Of a stretch of 64,000 nt of DNA, positions 42,429 through 53,348 are shown in pieces. The notes under the pieces are model-generated. The model was not told the DNA's origin. It was given only the letters and a program-made list of their open reading frames with translations, and did no database searches. Made by a program: the position numbers and the translations under genes. Source of the stretch: Ashinkailepas kermadecensis (lineage: Eukaryota; Arthropoda; Thecostraca; Neolepadidae); NCBI GenBank assembly GCA_034440615.1, contig JAOTOM010005150.1, positions 349,501 through 413,500 of the forward strand, read 5' to 3'. The first letter of the stretch is position 1. Each line of letters opens with the position of its first letter.

Positions 42429-45400
42429 TAATCTTTACCTTTCGGCTGACACATACTGCCAAGGTTAGTGATTTGTAAAGAGTTGCCTATACAATGTTGC
42501 ATATATTTCATGACGTCATGGGCAAAAAATTGGCTTCGGAGGATTGTTTTTCCAGTTAGGTTAGGTTAGGTTATGTTAGATTATATTATGCTATGATACA
42601 TTTTGTATATTATGCTACATAATCTTAGTCTAGGTTAGGTGGTAATCTTTACCGACACCCGACTCCTGTGACGTCACTTCCCTGACTCCTGTGATGTCAC
42701 TGTTCCCCACTGTACAACTCTTTACAAATCACTAACCTTAGTCATAAAGTCATGAAGTCATAAAGTGTTAAGGCTTAATAAGAGCCACAGGGGCCCATCT
42801 GGGTTAAGCCTATCTAGAAAAGGTACTAGAAATGTACATATTCTCACCCCAATCAATCCCTAATCCCAAGTTCCTAGGAAGCTATATATCCAAGCCTATC
42901 TAGCATCATCCACTTGCTATTGCATAACACCCTCAACAATTGCAAGCTCCTCCCATCATACCCATTGTGCTACCATAGCCCCTGCTTAAAGGGGTCTGTG
43001 CCGTGCACATTTAACATAAATATTATCCCCTCCATCCAAATTAGAAATCAAAAACAAGATTTTCCTGCCTAAAAAAATTTGTCCACCCTACTTTTAAATA
43101 CATTCAATGAGGAACTCCCCACAACATCAGCAGGCAGCCCATTCCACTGATCAACAACCCTTTGACTGAAGACCTGCTGTTGCTTAACTGTCCTACACCT
43201 CAACTTGTCTAACCTGAGTTGGTGACCCCTGTGTGATACTTTGAACTGAAGAGCACCATTTAAATTGACCTGATCTAGTCCTTTAACAATTTTGTACATT
43301 TCAATCATGTCCCCCCTTAATCTCCTATACTTGAGTGAGTACATATCTAATGCCACAAGCCTTTCTCCATATTCTAAGCTACCTAGTCCACTGATGAGTT
43401 TAGTTGCTTTGCGTTGCACTCTTTCTAACTTGTCTATATCTTTTTCTAGGTAGGGGCTCCAAGCTTGCACAGAATATTCCAAGTGGGGTCGCACATATGC
43501 TAAGTACAGTTTTTTCATGACTTCCTTGCTCTTATACATCACACTTCTATTAATGAGTCCCAGCATTCTGAGTGCCCTGTTCCTAGCTGAGCTACATTGT
43601 TTCTCTGCTTTAAGGTCATTTGAAACCAACACACCTAAGTCCCTTTCCTCTTCAATAACATCCAGTTCCCTCCCTCCCATTGTATATCTGAAAGTCTCAC
43701 CTCCAGACCCCAGATGCATAACCTTACACTTGTCATAGTTAAAAGACATCTGCCATTGATCAGCCCACTTTTTTAGGTCCTCCAAGTCTAGTTGAATATT
43801 ACTAGATTGATCACAACTGTTTGCCACTCCTACCAGTTTGATGTCATCAGCAAATTTGAACACTCTATTCCTCAGCCCTACCTCAATGTTATTTACAAAG
43901 ATGATAAAGAGAAGTGGCCCTAGAACAGAGCCCTGTGGTACTCCACTCAGAACATCTTTCCAATCAGATTTACATCCATTTAACATTACCCTTTGCTTCC
44001 TTCCCCTCAACCATGCTTCAATCCAACCTAGAACTTTTCCAACAATCCCATGTTGCTGTAGTTGATGAATTAGCCTCCTATGTGGAATTTTATCAAAAGC
44101 TTTGCTAAAGTCCAAGTACACAACATCCATCCTGTTTTGATTGTCTACTTCTTTAGTAACATACTCCATGAACTCCAAAAGGTTAGTTAAACAAGACCTT
44201 CTAGATCGAAATCCATGTTGAGTATCCCTTAAAAGATTGTGCCTATCAAGATGAATCTGAACATTCTGTTTAACCAGTTTTTCTAGTACCTTGCAAACTA
44301 TTGAGGTCAAACTGACTGGCCTGTAGTTCCCTACACACTTCATACTTCCCTTTTTGAAAATTGGAACTACATTTGCATTTCTCCAATCTTCAGGCACTTC
44401 AGAGTATTCCATAGACCACCTGAAAAGTATACCTAGAGGAACTGCTAAAGCTTTAGCACACTCTACTAAGACCCTAGCATATATATAATCTGGTTCAGAA
44501 GCTTTATTAGGCTTTATATTCTGCAACTGCTTTTCTACAGCTTCTGTAGTTATCGTAAGATACTCCAACCTATCACCTGTCATGGCATATGATTCAGTTG
44601 TTTCTATTCTACCAGAATTATCCTGAGTAAAGACTGATGAGAATTGCTTGCTTAAGGATTCCACAATATCACAATCATCAACCACTAATTCCCCATCTAC
44701 CTCCAGTGGTCCTACACCACACTTTTTAGCCTTAAATTTGTAGAAACTAAAGAATCTCTTAGCATTACCTGCTGAACATTCCCAAGCTAATTTGATTTCA
44801 GCCAGCCTTTTAGATGCCCTAACACACCTCCTAACTTTATTTCTAGCTATTTGATATGATTTGAGGTTTACCTCAGAGTTAGCATATTTTAGTTTCTTGA
44901 ATGCTTGCTTCTTTGACTCCAGTAAATGCTTTACTTCCCTGGTCAGCCATGAAGGGAGCTGAACCCTGGTTAATCTAATTTGCCTATTGGGAATGAACCT
45001 ATCCTGACCTTGAAATAGTTTATATTTTATCATTCTCCACATTTCATAAGCATCTAAGCCTTTCAATAAGTCTTCCCAATCAATTTCATTCAGGAAGATC
45101 CTGAACTCATTGTAATTCCCTTTAGCAAAATTAGGAATCAATGTCTTATTGGTTCCTACATTTCCAACATACAATGAGAAGCGTATAATGTTGTGATCAC
45201 TATTACCCAAAGTCTCTCCTATGTTCACATTTTGTACAAAATTTTCCTCATTAGTAAGCACAAGATCTAATATTTCATTTTCCCTTGTAGGTTCATGTAT
45301 CATTTGAAAAAAGAAATTCTCCTCAAAACAATCCATGAAGCTTCTTCCCGATTTGTTTAGACCTATAGTTTTGCTTCCCAATCCTGTTATGTTGAAATCC

Positions 45401-45862
45401 CCCAACAAAACAGTTCTCTCCTTTACTCTCCTACTTATCTCTTCCTGCATCAACCTGTCCGTGTTTTCATTCTGGTCTGGAGGTCTATAGAATGCCCCAA
45501 CCCTAAATTGTGTTCCATTTTTCAGAATGATATCTAACCACAAGGATTCTACACCTTCATCATGTACATTATCTTCTATGGAATGACATTTCATTTCTTG
45601 TCTGACATACAACAGTATACCTCCTCCTATCCTTGCCTGCCTTTGATAAGAATGCATGTTGTAGCCTGTCAATTCGAATTCTTGCAAGTTGTCTCCAAAA
45701 ATGCTTTCATTAACCCATGCCTCTGTTATGCATACCAAATCTAGCTTTTCAGACAACATATAAGCATGCAGTTCCCAAATTTTGTTCCTAACACTTCTGG
45801 CATTGACGTAAAAACATGATAAAAGCTTGGCAGTATGTGTTGGCCGAAAGGTAAAGATTACC
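42429..45862. repeat. Inverted-repeat element split by a LINE
   Basis: The left arm (42429-42485) contains TAATCTTTACCTTTCGGCTG, ACACATACTGCCAAGG and TTAGTGATTTGTAAAGAGTT. The right arm is its reverse complement but is cut in two: ACTCTTTACAAATCACTAAC up to CCTT at 42739, and GGCAGTATGTGTTGGCCGAA from 45829. The LINE 42740-45825 lies between. The unbroken left arm proves the pre-insertion order CTAACCTT|GGCAG. The spacer between the arms holds TTAGG runs and two GTGACGTCAC-like words. Confidence 0.85.
42740..45825 (-). mobile_element. CR1-like LINE, 5'-truncated, with intact ORF2
   Basis: The limits are set by comparing the broken arm with its intact partner. CTT at 42737-42739 and at 45826-45828 may be a 3-base target duplication. 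The 3' end has the tail TTTATGACTTCATGACTTTA, and 120 bases nearly identical to the 3' end of the LINE at 12600-17446. ORF1 and the 5' region are missing, the usual result of incomplete reverse transcription. Confidence 0.9.
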
Positions 45863-45876
45863 TCAATTTGCATCAA
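43069..45876 (-). CDS. LINE ORF2: endonuclease-reverse transcriptase, uninterrupted
   Basis: A 935-codon frame. The first 17 or so codons come from the host inverted repeat (EVIFTFRPTHTAK); LINE sequence starts near LLSCFYVNARSVRNK, so the annotated ATG is not the original one. The endonuclease has NARS, ITEAWV, YRPP, LLGDFN with the aspartate that the other copy has lost, and SDHNIIRF. The reverse transcriptase has WRNANVVPIFKKG, LDFSKAFDKIPHRRLI, GVPQGSVLGPLLFI and FADDIK. The CR1-type C-terminus RRLRGDMIEMYKIV runs to VVDQWNGLP and the stop. With no frameshift or nonsense codon this is a recent insertion; whether the protein is made from this promoter-less copy is unknown. Confidence 0.9.
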   Translation of the reverse strand: MMQIEVIFTFRPTHTAKLLSCFYVNARSVRNKIWELHAYMLSEKLDLVCITEAWVNESIFGDNLQEFELTGYNMHSYQRQARIGGGILLYVRQEMKCHSIEDNVHDEGVESLWLDIILKNGTQFRVGAFYRPPDQNENTDRLMQEEISRRVKERTVLLGDFNITGLGSKTIGLNKSGRSFMDCFEENFFFQMIHEPTRENEILDLVLTNEENFVQNVNIGETLGNSDHNIIRFSLYVGNVGTNKTLIPNFAKGNYNEFRIFLNEIDWEDLLKGLDAYEMWRMIKYKLFQGQDRFIPNRQIRLTRVQLPSWLTREVKHLLESKKQAFKKLKYANSEVNLKSYQIARNKVRRCVRASKRLAEIKLAWECSAGNAKRFFSFYKFKAKKCGVGPLEVDGELVVDDCDIVESLSKQFSSVFTQDNSGRIETTESYAMTGDRLEYLTITTEAVEKQLQNIKPNKASEPDYIYARVLVECAKALAVPLGILFRWSMEYSEVPEDWRNANVVPIFKKGSMKCVGNYRPVSLTSIVCKVLEKLVKQNVQIHLDRHNLLRDTQHGFRSRRSCLTNLLEFMEYVTKEVDNQNRMDVVYLDFSKAFDKIPHRRLIHQLQQHGIVGKVLGWIEAWLRGRKQRVMLNGCKSDWKDVLSGVPQGSVLGPLLFIIFVNNIEVGLRNRVFKFADDIKLVGVANSCDQSSNIQLDLEDLKKWADQWQMSFNYDKCKVMHLGSGGETFRYTMGGRELDVIEEERDLGVLVSNDLKAEKQCSSARNRALRMLGLINRSVMYKSKEVMKKLYLAYVRPHLEYSVQAWSPYLEKDIDKLERVQRKATKLISGLGSLEYGERLVALDMYSLKYRRLRGDMIEMYKIVKGLDQVNLNGALQFKVSHRGHQLRLDKLRCRTVKQQQVFSQRVVDQWNGLPADVVGSSSLNVFKSRVDKFF

Positions 45877-46380
45877 ACTTCAGGAATTTGAAAGCCAAGC
45901 ACACCAAAACTGCTAGCATGGCATGGATGAAGCTAGTACTGAAGATGCATGGGATGTTAAGGAAGGATCTCTCCACTCAGCACCCTGGTATTTATATAGA
46001 AGCTAGAGCACACATTTTTAGAAAAAAATGCATGTACTGAACTTCTTGAGGCTTACCTACCTAGGCTTACCTAGCACTTGCACAATAACTGGTACAAATT
46101 GTACCACTCTTGGTTTTTCTGCAATAGGTCACTTACCTGATAACCTTTAGCTAATTTCTGTTCGTCTTTACATCCCTAGGGAACGTGAAATAACGGCATT
46201 TGCTGGTTTTGTGGTGGTGATTGCACTGTTGTACAAAACAAGGAGGAATCTATAAGATCAATAAATAACGAATAAATGATCTACATGAGAATAAGAAGCA
46301 TATGAAAACTGTATGCTTATTGGTACACGTACAAAAGTTACAAACGACCTACAGTACAGCAAACGCCGTAAGAACAGTAG
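45877..46380. other. No gene recognised
   Basis: AT-rich spacer to the right of the split inverted-repeat element; no coding or RNA signature. Confidence 0.4.
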
Positions 46381-46387
46381 TAGGGTC

Positions 46388-46465
46388 TGTTCCCGTGGCT
46401 CCACCAGAAGGAACTCAGTGGAGGCTACTGGAGGCTAGTTGAGACTTTCCCACGGGAACGACCGG
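46388..46465. repeat. Small inverted repeat around GTTCCCGTGG
   Basis: GTTCCCGTGGCTCCACC at the left and CCACGGGAACGACCGGTGG at the right form a hairpin of about 75 bases with an AGTGGAGGCTACTGGAGGCT centre. It may be the remnant of a small MITE. Confidence 0.4.
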
Positions 46466-46940
46466 TGGAGAAATCAGCTGATAGCGACGTGAATTACGCG
46501 ACAAAAGGGACGCATTTGGCGCTGTATCACAAATTGGTCAAATTGCCCTTCAAATGTTTGTCCAGATGGTCGTACACTGTACATAGTATGCCTTGTTATA
46601 CAAAGTACCAAATTTGTCCTTATTTCTGGCTATGTATGTGTCCATAGAGACTGCGGGGAGCACAGATGTTCGTGTCGCCCTGCCGAGGGGACCCGCGGCG
46701 GCGACCTGGCGCACAACAATCGTCACAGCGACGCCACATGCGCCGCGACGCCCGCCAACCACGCGCGGCGCCACACCGGCACAGCGCGCGCGGAGCGTCG
46801 ACGGCGCCAAAACGATCGACATAGACCGTCAGCATCGTGCAAGGCCTAACGTCAGCGGTGCGTGCCAGCATCAACCTCTACGCAAACGGGTAGAACGTCT
46901 ACTCGTGCCGGTAGAAATCGATACTGACCACGGTTTTTAC

Positions 46941-47024
46941 CTCCTTGATGGCCAGGTTGTACATGATGGCCGTGCCGCGCTCCTGCATCTCGGCGGCGTC
47001 CGCCAGCAGTGCGTTCACTGCCAC
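46941..47024 (-). CDS. Possible 84-bp exon of an unrecognised gene
   Basis: Minus strand, acceptor CGGCAG|GTGGCA and donor GAG|GTAAAA. The phase-0 frame reads VAVNALLADAAEMQERGTAI then MYNLAIKE. It has the GC-rich codon use of the real genes. It joins in phase with the candidate exon at 47708-47818. The alternating helix pattern with TAIMYNLA is faintly like the PUL (armadillo-like) domain found in PLAA and relatives; I do not regard that as established. Confidence 0.35.
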
Positions 47025-47707
47025 CTGCCGGACACTACCGTAATTCCAGATTCGCTGCCCAGACGTTGGCGGCGTCCGCCGGCGGTGAGTTGACCAGCGC
47101 CGTCGAAAACAATCGGGAGCAGAGATTAGCCGGTGACTCGGTGTGACGCTCTGGCCGGTTGACGTCTAGTACACGGGATTTTATGTTTGCCGTTGCAGCA
47201 AGTTCAGTTCGAATGCACACAATTATACGACAGTTTGCACGATTATGCATAACTATACGCCAGTTGGAGATTCAGCGAGGCTCGGTCCAGATATCAGCGG
47301 GCACCAGGTGCGCAGATCGACAAACAGAATCCCTCGGCAATGATCGCCAAAACCGGCACGCAGCGGAAACAACAAAGGAGTAGCCGGAAAACGGGGGGAA
47401 CTAATGACTGAGCGTCAACCGGCAAGTAGCAAGAAAATTGGCACACTTATGACTGGGGATCAAGCAGCAAAGACCAACACAAAACATGTCTTCCACGCCG
47501 GGGAATCACTATCACCCGGACACATCCACCGAATGCCAGCATCAGTCACCACACTCGCACTACAAATGTCGCAAAACACAACTGCAGCTGGTCTTTATAA
47601 CCATATTAAATGTCTCAATGCCGGGTGACCGACCGTCTGCAGAAAATGCGACCGGGTGCTACACGACCGTCTGGGATCGCAGCGTCGGCCGTGCTGTGGC
47701 GCCTGAC

Positions 47708-47818
47708 CTTGGTGGTGACGCGGATGTTGGAGATGGGCATGTTGTTGTGCGGTCTCTGCCACTCGGAGATGCATAACAGCCACTCGCTGCTGCTGCTCTG
47801 GTCGAACATGTTGGAGAA
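47708..47818 (-). CDS. Possible 111-bp exon of an unrecognised gene
   Basis: Minus strand, acceptor TTGTTTCAG|TTC and donor AAG|GTCAGG. The phase-0 frame reads FSNMFDQSSSSEWLLCISEW then QRPHNNMPISNIRVTTK. Together with 46941-47024 it gives 65 uninterrupted codons. No further exon was found with confidence. Confidence 0.38.
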
Positions 47819-47844
47819 CTGAAACAACCGACGACAGCGCGGTG

Positions 47845-47995
47845 GATAAGGCGTCCTGGCACGTCATGCAGAAGTACAGCGCCACCCGTGTCGGCCATAC
47901 GGCATCTCGAAACGGTACACACAAGTACAGCGCCACACGTGCCGACCATACAGCGTCCAGGCACGGTACACACAAGTACAGCGCCACATATATCG
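47845..47995. repeat. 57-bp tandem repeat, about 2.7 units
   Basis: The word AAGTACAGCGCCACxxGT recurs at about 57-base spacing. It lies just upstream, in minus-strand orientation, of the candidate exon at 47708-47818. Confidence 0.65.
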
Positions 47996-48059
47996 ACCGG
48001 GGACGGAACAGGTGGCGCATCAGTCATTTGTGTGTGTGTGTGTGCGACAGGAGGAGCAA

Positions 48060-48330
48060 TAGGCACGACAGTGGCTAGAACAGCAGGTAGAACGGCAAAT
48101 ATTATGGCAGGCAGAACAAACGGTAGATCAACACGTAGAACGGCAGGTAGAACACTAGTCGGCACGACAGGCAGCATGACAGGTATGACAGCAAATAGAA
48201 CCGCGGTACAACATCAGGTAGAAAATCAAGTATGACGAGAAGTTGAACGGCAGGTAGAAGTGAACGTAGAAAGGCAGGCAGAACAAGTAGAACTGCAGGT
48301 AGAAGAACCGGCAGAAAAAACAGACGGAAC
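48060..48330. repeat. Degenerate GGCAGGTAGAAC-type tandem repeat
   Basis: Irregular units of about 20 bases built on GGCAGGTAGAACG. The Leu/Phe-rich minus-strand frame through it is a repeat artefact. Confidence 0.6.
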
Positions 48331-48349
48331 AGGATGTAGAAGCAGGAGG

Positions 48350-49120
48350 CAGACACCGCACCAAACTCTTCTGAGATGTACTCGCTAATTTCAATTTTAT
48401 GTGAATGACATCTTGGACATATTTCCACCTCAGCCCAGCAGTATTGAAGTGTAGAACCAGTAAGACGAGTGTTGAACGAAGCATTCGCATCTGATCAGAT
48501 TTCAACGCGTTTTAAAACCCAGTGCATTAACGCTCCCTTCAGGCAAGTCACACCAAGCGCGATAATTATATTAACGAAACGGAATGAGGTGGTCTGTGAC
48601 GTTGCGCAGCGCATACTTCAAGCAGCGCTGTAATAAATCCCAACTTACTCGAAAGAAATGGCAAAACACCAAACGTCACACTCGTACGCATTGCCGTTAA
48701 AACACCGCGCGGCATAACAGGAAAACACCACTGGCTGACCACGTCCAACTTTAACGAAACCGCACATAATCTGACGCAACGGAAACAGAACACGGGCCAG
48801 CACCACGTCAACTGAAATCGACAACTCTTCAAGGATGAAACGTCGCGTCCGTGCTCATTTCTGCGATTTTAGGGCAGGTCGCTACAAAGTCGGAAGCCCC
48901 AGCAAGCGTTGTAGCCAGCACGCGCCGGGTCGGCCGAGTCGCCCAGGTCATGCTTTTGCACTGCCAGTCGAAAGAAGACTCAATCGGCTGGTGGCGTAAC
49001 ACTACGTGCCGGCGTAGCACGTGCCAAGCGTAAAACAGCGTACCACGTGACAAGCACTCGCGCCACATTACGCATGGCAGCACCTGACGGTGCAATAAAG
49101 CCATGAGGGCAGTGCCAGCG
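48350..49120. other. No gene recognised
   Basis: Moderately GC-rich spacer; open frames have no recognisable domain or clean splice pattern. Confidence 0.35.
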
Positions 49121-49127
49121 CCGTCCG

Positions 49128-49680
49128 GCCGACGGTCACCACACTCACCATCAAGGAGAGGGCTGGCGGTCGCCACACTCAGCATCAGGGAGAGGGCCGG
49201 CGGTCGCCACACTCACCATCAGGGAGAGGGCCGGCGGTCGCCACACTCACCATCAGGGAGAGGGCCGGTGGTCGCCACACTCACCATCAGGGAGAGGGCC
49301 GGCGGTCGCTACACTCGCCATCAGGGAGAGGGTCGGCGGTCGCCACACTCAGCATCAGGGAAATGGCCGGTGGTAGCCACACTCACCATCAGGAGGGATA
49401 GGGGGAGGGGGTGCAACAAGGGAGAGGGCCGGCGGTCGCCACACTCACCATGAGGGAGAGGGCCGGTGGTCGCCACACTCACCATCAGGGAGAGGGCCGG
49501 CGATCGCCACACTCAGCATCAGGGAGAGGGCCGGCGATCGCCTCACTCAGCATCAGGGAGATGGCCGGCGGTCCCCACACTCAGCATCAGGGAGAGGGCC
49601 GGCGATCACCACACTCAACATCAGGGAGAGGGCCGGCGGTCGCCACACCCACCATCAGGGAGAGGGCCGGCGGGCTATTT
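49128..49680. repeat. 34-bp minisatellite, about 16 units
   Basis: Unit CAGGGAGAGGGCCGGCGGTC plus GCCACACTCACCAT with point variants (one unit carries a GGGATAGGGGGAGGGGGTGC insertion near 49400). All frames stay open; I do not read them as coding. Confidence 0.95.
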
Positions 49681-49893
49681 TATGCTGATAAGAAAGCTAA
49701 AGGGAAAAAATGAAAAACACCATGCTAAGTAGAAACATTGATGTTAACCAGCACATTTTGTACTGAATAGAAACAGATTTTGATTAGATAGTGGACTGAC
49801 TCCACCTTTTGCTGAAAAATGTAAATTGTGTGCAAAAACAAACAAAATAGCTGGAATTCCCTCCACTGTGGAAGTGCATCTTACATCTTTCTG

Positions 49894-49968
49894 GGTTGGT
49901 TGGTTGGTTATTTGGGTTTACGGGCGCATTGACTGCGTTGGTCATACAGCGCCCATACAACTTTTCTT
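49894..49968 (-). repeat. SINE family B fragment
   Basis: GGTTGGTTGGTTATTTGGGT then TTACGGGCGCATTGACTGCG and TTGGTCATACAGCGCC: the family B 3' end in reverse orientation, the longest copy of this family that I can see. Confidence 0.6.
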
Positions 49969-50039
49969 GTTCCCACCTTAAAGCACAATAATACCCAAAA
50001 GCTTCCGAAAAAAAATTACAACCATGTTGACAAAAAAAT

Positions 50040-50600
50040 ATAATTTTTTATTCAAAATCAGCTTAGGTTAGGTTAGGCTAGGTTAGGTTTCTTCTTGAAG
50101 GTTGAGAATTTTCAGAAAATAAATTAAGTGAAATTTTAATTTAGTTTAATTTTTGTTCTCAAAAGATAGGTTAGGATAGGCTAGGTTAGGTTTTGTTGCA
50201 TAAAAAAAACATTTATGTTTATGCGATGTTACCGAACTCAAAGCCTTTTTGGCATTATTTTGCTCACAACCTGAAAAGTAAGCACAGAAAATAAGTGGGT
50301 CCAATCATCTTAGTCACCTTCATAAACATGGTATTCTGCATATTTTTGGGGGGTTTTAAAGGAAAAAAAGAACACCTTAGACTGCAAGATTGCCAAATAA
50401 TTTGCTGTTATTTGGGGAAACTTTTTTTTGACTTTTTTTAAAAAGTTTTCCAGCTTGAAAAGCTTAAACTAACCTAACTTAACCGAACCTAACCCATTTG
50501 CTTGCTATATGGAGGCAAATGTGTGTAAAAACTTGTCTTGTTACCACCTTAAAGCACAATAATAACGATTTGGCTAGGTTAGGCTAGTTTAGTTGTTTAC
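50040..50600 (+). repeat. AT-rich interspersed repeat with TTAGG runs
   Basis: Contains GGTTAGGTTAGGCTAGGTTA, CCTGAAAAGTAAGCACAGAA and AATCATCTTAGTCACCTTCA, in the same order as the copies at 40700-41130. ACCTTAAAGCACAATAATA occurs twice, about 580 bases apart. Confidence 0.6.
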
Positions 50601-51330
50601 TTTGGAAAAATTGTTCAATCATTTTCAAAAATAAAATAAAATCGGAAATTTTCCTTCAAAAGCAGCTGACATTAGGTTCGGGTAAGTTGGGTTCGGTTGT
50701 TCAATTTATAAAATTTTCAGAATATATATTGCTTAAATTTTGTTTCTATTTTTTTTATCCAAAGCAGGGACGTCGATTTGTATCGATAGACACTAGCGCG
50801 CATTAAATGTCACACATCGTGATGGGCGTTCCTCAGAACATCCAAAATCGTAACATCCAAATAAAAATTCCAGTTACAGAAATTCCAGCGCCTAAAGTCT
50901 AAATTTGAGGTTACAGTGACACATGTGACGGAGGTAAGACATTTGTGGTGCAATTGCGCGAAGTGTTTAATCCGAAGGCCAATCTCATGTGACGTCGTAC
51001 TGATTCGTTTTTTGTACTTCGCACATTCTGATGTATCTGCGGATTGGTGTGATTTTAAATAATGAATAAATAGCTTGTTGACAGGGGTGTCCATTTTTGA
51101 AAAACATTGGGGGGCGAAGTGCCAACGCACTAGACCCCCCCTCCCCCCCAAAAAAAACTCATCGGATTTAGCCCACTATATTTTCAGATCTCAGAAATTC
51201 TGATTTTTTATTCGACGATGTGTATGTTTATGTTTATTCAGCATCCTCACCGACGGGGAAAATCGTCCAATAACTGGTGAAGTCACATGATTAAAAGAGT
51301 AGTGCTCAGTACATTTCAACATAACAACTC
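50601..51330. other. No gene recognised
   Basis: AT-rich spacer with one poly-C run near 51135. No coding region. Confidence 0.4.
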
Positions 51331-51332
51331 TC

Positions 51333-51445
51333 GGTTGGTTATTGGTTCTACGACACGTCGACCGTTGTGTCATATAGCGTCGCCAATCTCTCACGCCGAT
51401 TGGTCGCGGGCGAAGAGTAGCGACAGGTGAGACTCGAACTCACCA
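51333..51445 (-). repeat. tRNA-derived SINE, family A, copy 3 (5'-truncated)
   Basis: Reverse-orientation tail GGTTGGTTATTGGTTCTACG, body CGCCAATCTCTCACGCCGAT and B box (GAGACTCGAAC complement) are present; the sequence stops inside the tRNA-like head, so the A box is missing. Confidence 0.82.
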
Positions 51446-51884
51446 ACATAACAACTCTGAGTAATAGCATGCGACTGCAGTGCCATATAGTGGGCTCGGA
51501 TCTATCGTCACTGTCACCGTCACTGTTACCCTCCTCCTCACTCCACACACCAACAAACACACACCGGCTTAAATAAAAATACTTCAGCGATCAGATGCAG
51601 GCTAAAACACACCGGCATTGATGAAGCATCAGAGCACAGCAGACCTGAACGGTGATGACGATGGGTGAAAGTATGTTCTTGGTGCCTAACGTTAGGGAGG
51701 GGAATTTTTCCATTTAGTACGCCACTGCGGCTGCTCAACGTGTTTTTTTCCGCAGATTGCACGATCGAGAGTAGAAAGGCCCTTCGGATAATTTTCTTTC
51801 GGGACCCATTCTTAATTTTCCGGTGCTCTGGTCGATTCGATGGAGTCTCCTTGTGGTTTGTGTGGTGAAGTATATTTTTATAAG

Positions 51885-52620
51885 CCCCTGTAGGCTATTT
51901 TTGGAACCCGGTGCGATTCTTCTGGCTCTCGGTGCGTTTTTTCCGGTGCCCAAACAGGTTTCTTTTCCGGCGTCCGACGACTTCTTATTTTGTGGATCCT
52001 TGACATCATTTTTCCATCCGCAAGGTGACATTCCGGGTATATATTGGTACTTGGGAAGCCAGCTGCAACTTGCGGGGCTCCGTCACGACGTTTTGGCCCC
52101 AGTGAGATTTTCAAGAGTAGCGGCGTTAATTTTTTTTTGTCTAAATGCGATTTTTTGGGGCCCCGTCGTCACTTGTTGGGATCCCTTGCGGTGGCTACGA
52201 CACGTTTGTGGGGGCCCAACAAGTTTTGTGGGCTTTTGGAGTTATTGTTGAGATCCCAGATTGATTTTCCGTGTCCGGACTGTTTTTCATTCACCCGGCT
52301 TCATTTGTTGGGTGATCTCAACGAGACTTTTAGAGCCCCGGTGGGACCTGTCAGGCCTCTGGCGTGATTTTCAGGGGCCCGGGTGATAATTCTTAGTACC
52401 CCAGTCTCAGCGTGATTTTCAGGAGGCCCCGGCCCGACCGTTTGTGGCCCCGTCGTGATTTTCTTGAAACCCGGCACGACTTTTTTGCGGCCCCAACGTG
52501 ATTTTCAGGGGCCCAGGTGCAAACTTTTGAGGCCCCAGCGTCATTATCGAGGCCCCTGCGCTACGTTTGGGGGACCCCAATGTGATTTTTCTGAGCCCCG
52601 GTGCGATTTTTGGTGGACAG
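51885..52620 (+). repeat. Decayed GC-rich satellite, array 2
   Basis: Irregular units of about 30 bases ending in GGxGCCCCGGTGCGATTTTx, some with CAGGGGCCC. The same unit in reverse orientation makes up 10620-11060. Too diverged for a clean consensus. Confidence 0.55.
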
Positions 52621-52699
52621 AGTTAAATTTTTAGGGAGCATAGCGCATTTTTTTTCCTAAGCTCGGCGGATTCTTGGGGGACCCACAACCTATCAGGAG

Positions 52700-53288
52700 G
52701 GTGGGGGGGGGGAGACAACTTCCCACAATTCCCCCTCCCCATTCGGTATGTCACTGTGCCATGCAATGATGCAACATAAGAATCCAGGAATAGTTCATCT
52801 GTCTCATCACACATGTGATTTCAACTCCCCAGTTATCCAGACAGTTTGAGGAAAGTCAAACATCTGCTACATGGATCAGCAAGGATGGATTGTAAGGCAA
52901 CATGGATACCGTGGAATTCCGGTCACAGTAGTTATGCTGCAATACATACCTTCTTCAACACACTGCTTTGGAGATGGATGAGCTCCTGAAGTTTGGTCAG
53001 GGTTGGAGTTGGAGGTGGATGGAGCAACACTGTGAAGGACATAACATATGGTTCAAGAGACTTGTTTCCATTAACAATACAGGGGATGAAGTAACATTTT
53101 CATTGACTTCTATGGTTTTCTTTGGCTTCATTGACTTCTATGGTGTCCTGAGTAAGTAGGACAATCGAGATGGGTTTCTGTTATATGCATTGTAGAAGCA
53201 ATGTTATAATGTAGCTTTTATACCCCAGTGAGAATGGTATGGATTCACTTATAAGTGAATTTGCAAACATACTGATATATCAGGTAAC
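52700..53288. other. No gene recognised
   Basis: AT-rich spacer; the sentence-like duplication ATTGACTTCTATGG at 53102 and 53129 is the only local repeat seen. Confidence 0.4.
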
Positions 53289-53301
53289 AACAATGCAGGG
53301 A

Positions 53302-53348
53302 GCTATGTGATCAACATGGTCTGTGCCCTAAAGCCCAAATAACTAAGT
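53302..53348 (+). repeat. SINE family B, 5'-truncated copy with perfect 13-bp target duplication
   Basis: Ends in GCCCTAAAGCCCAAATAACT plus AAGT. AACAATGCAGGGA occurs exactly on both sides (53289-53301 and 53349-53361), showing that even this 47-bp fragment was inserted by retroposition. Confidence 0.8.

Noticed and set aside
49103..49732. Frames of about 100 codons through the 34-bp minisatellite
   Set aside because: Repeat-derived; the 34-base period cycles through all three frames.
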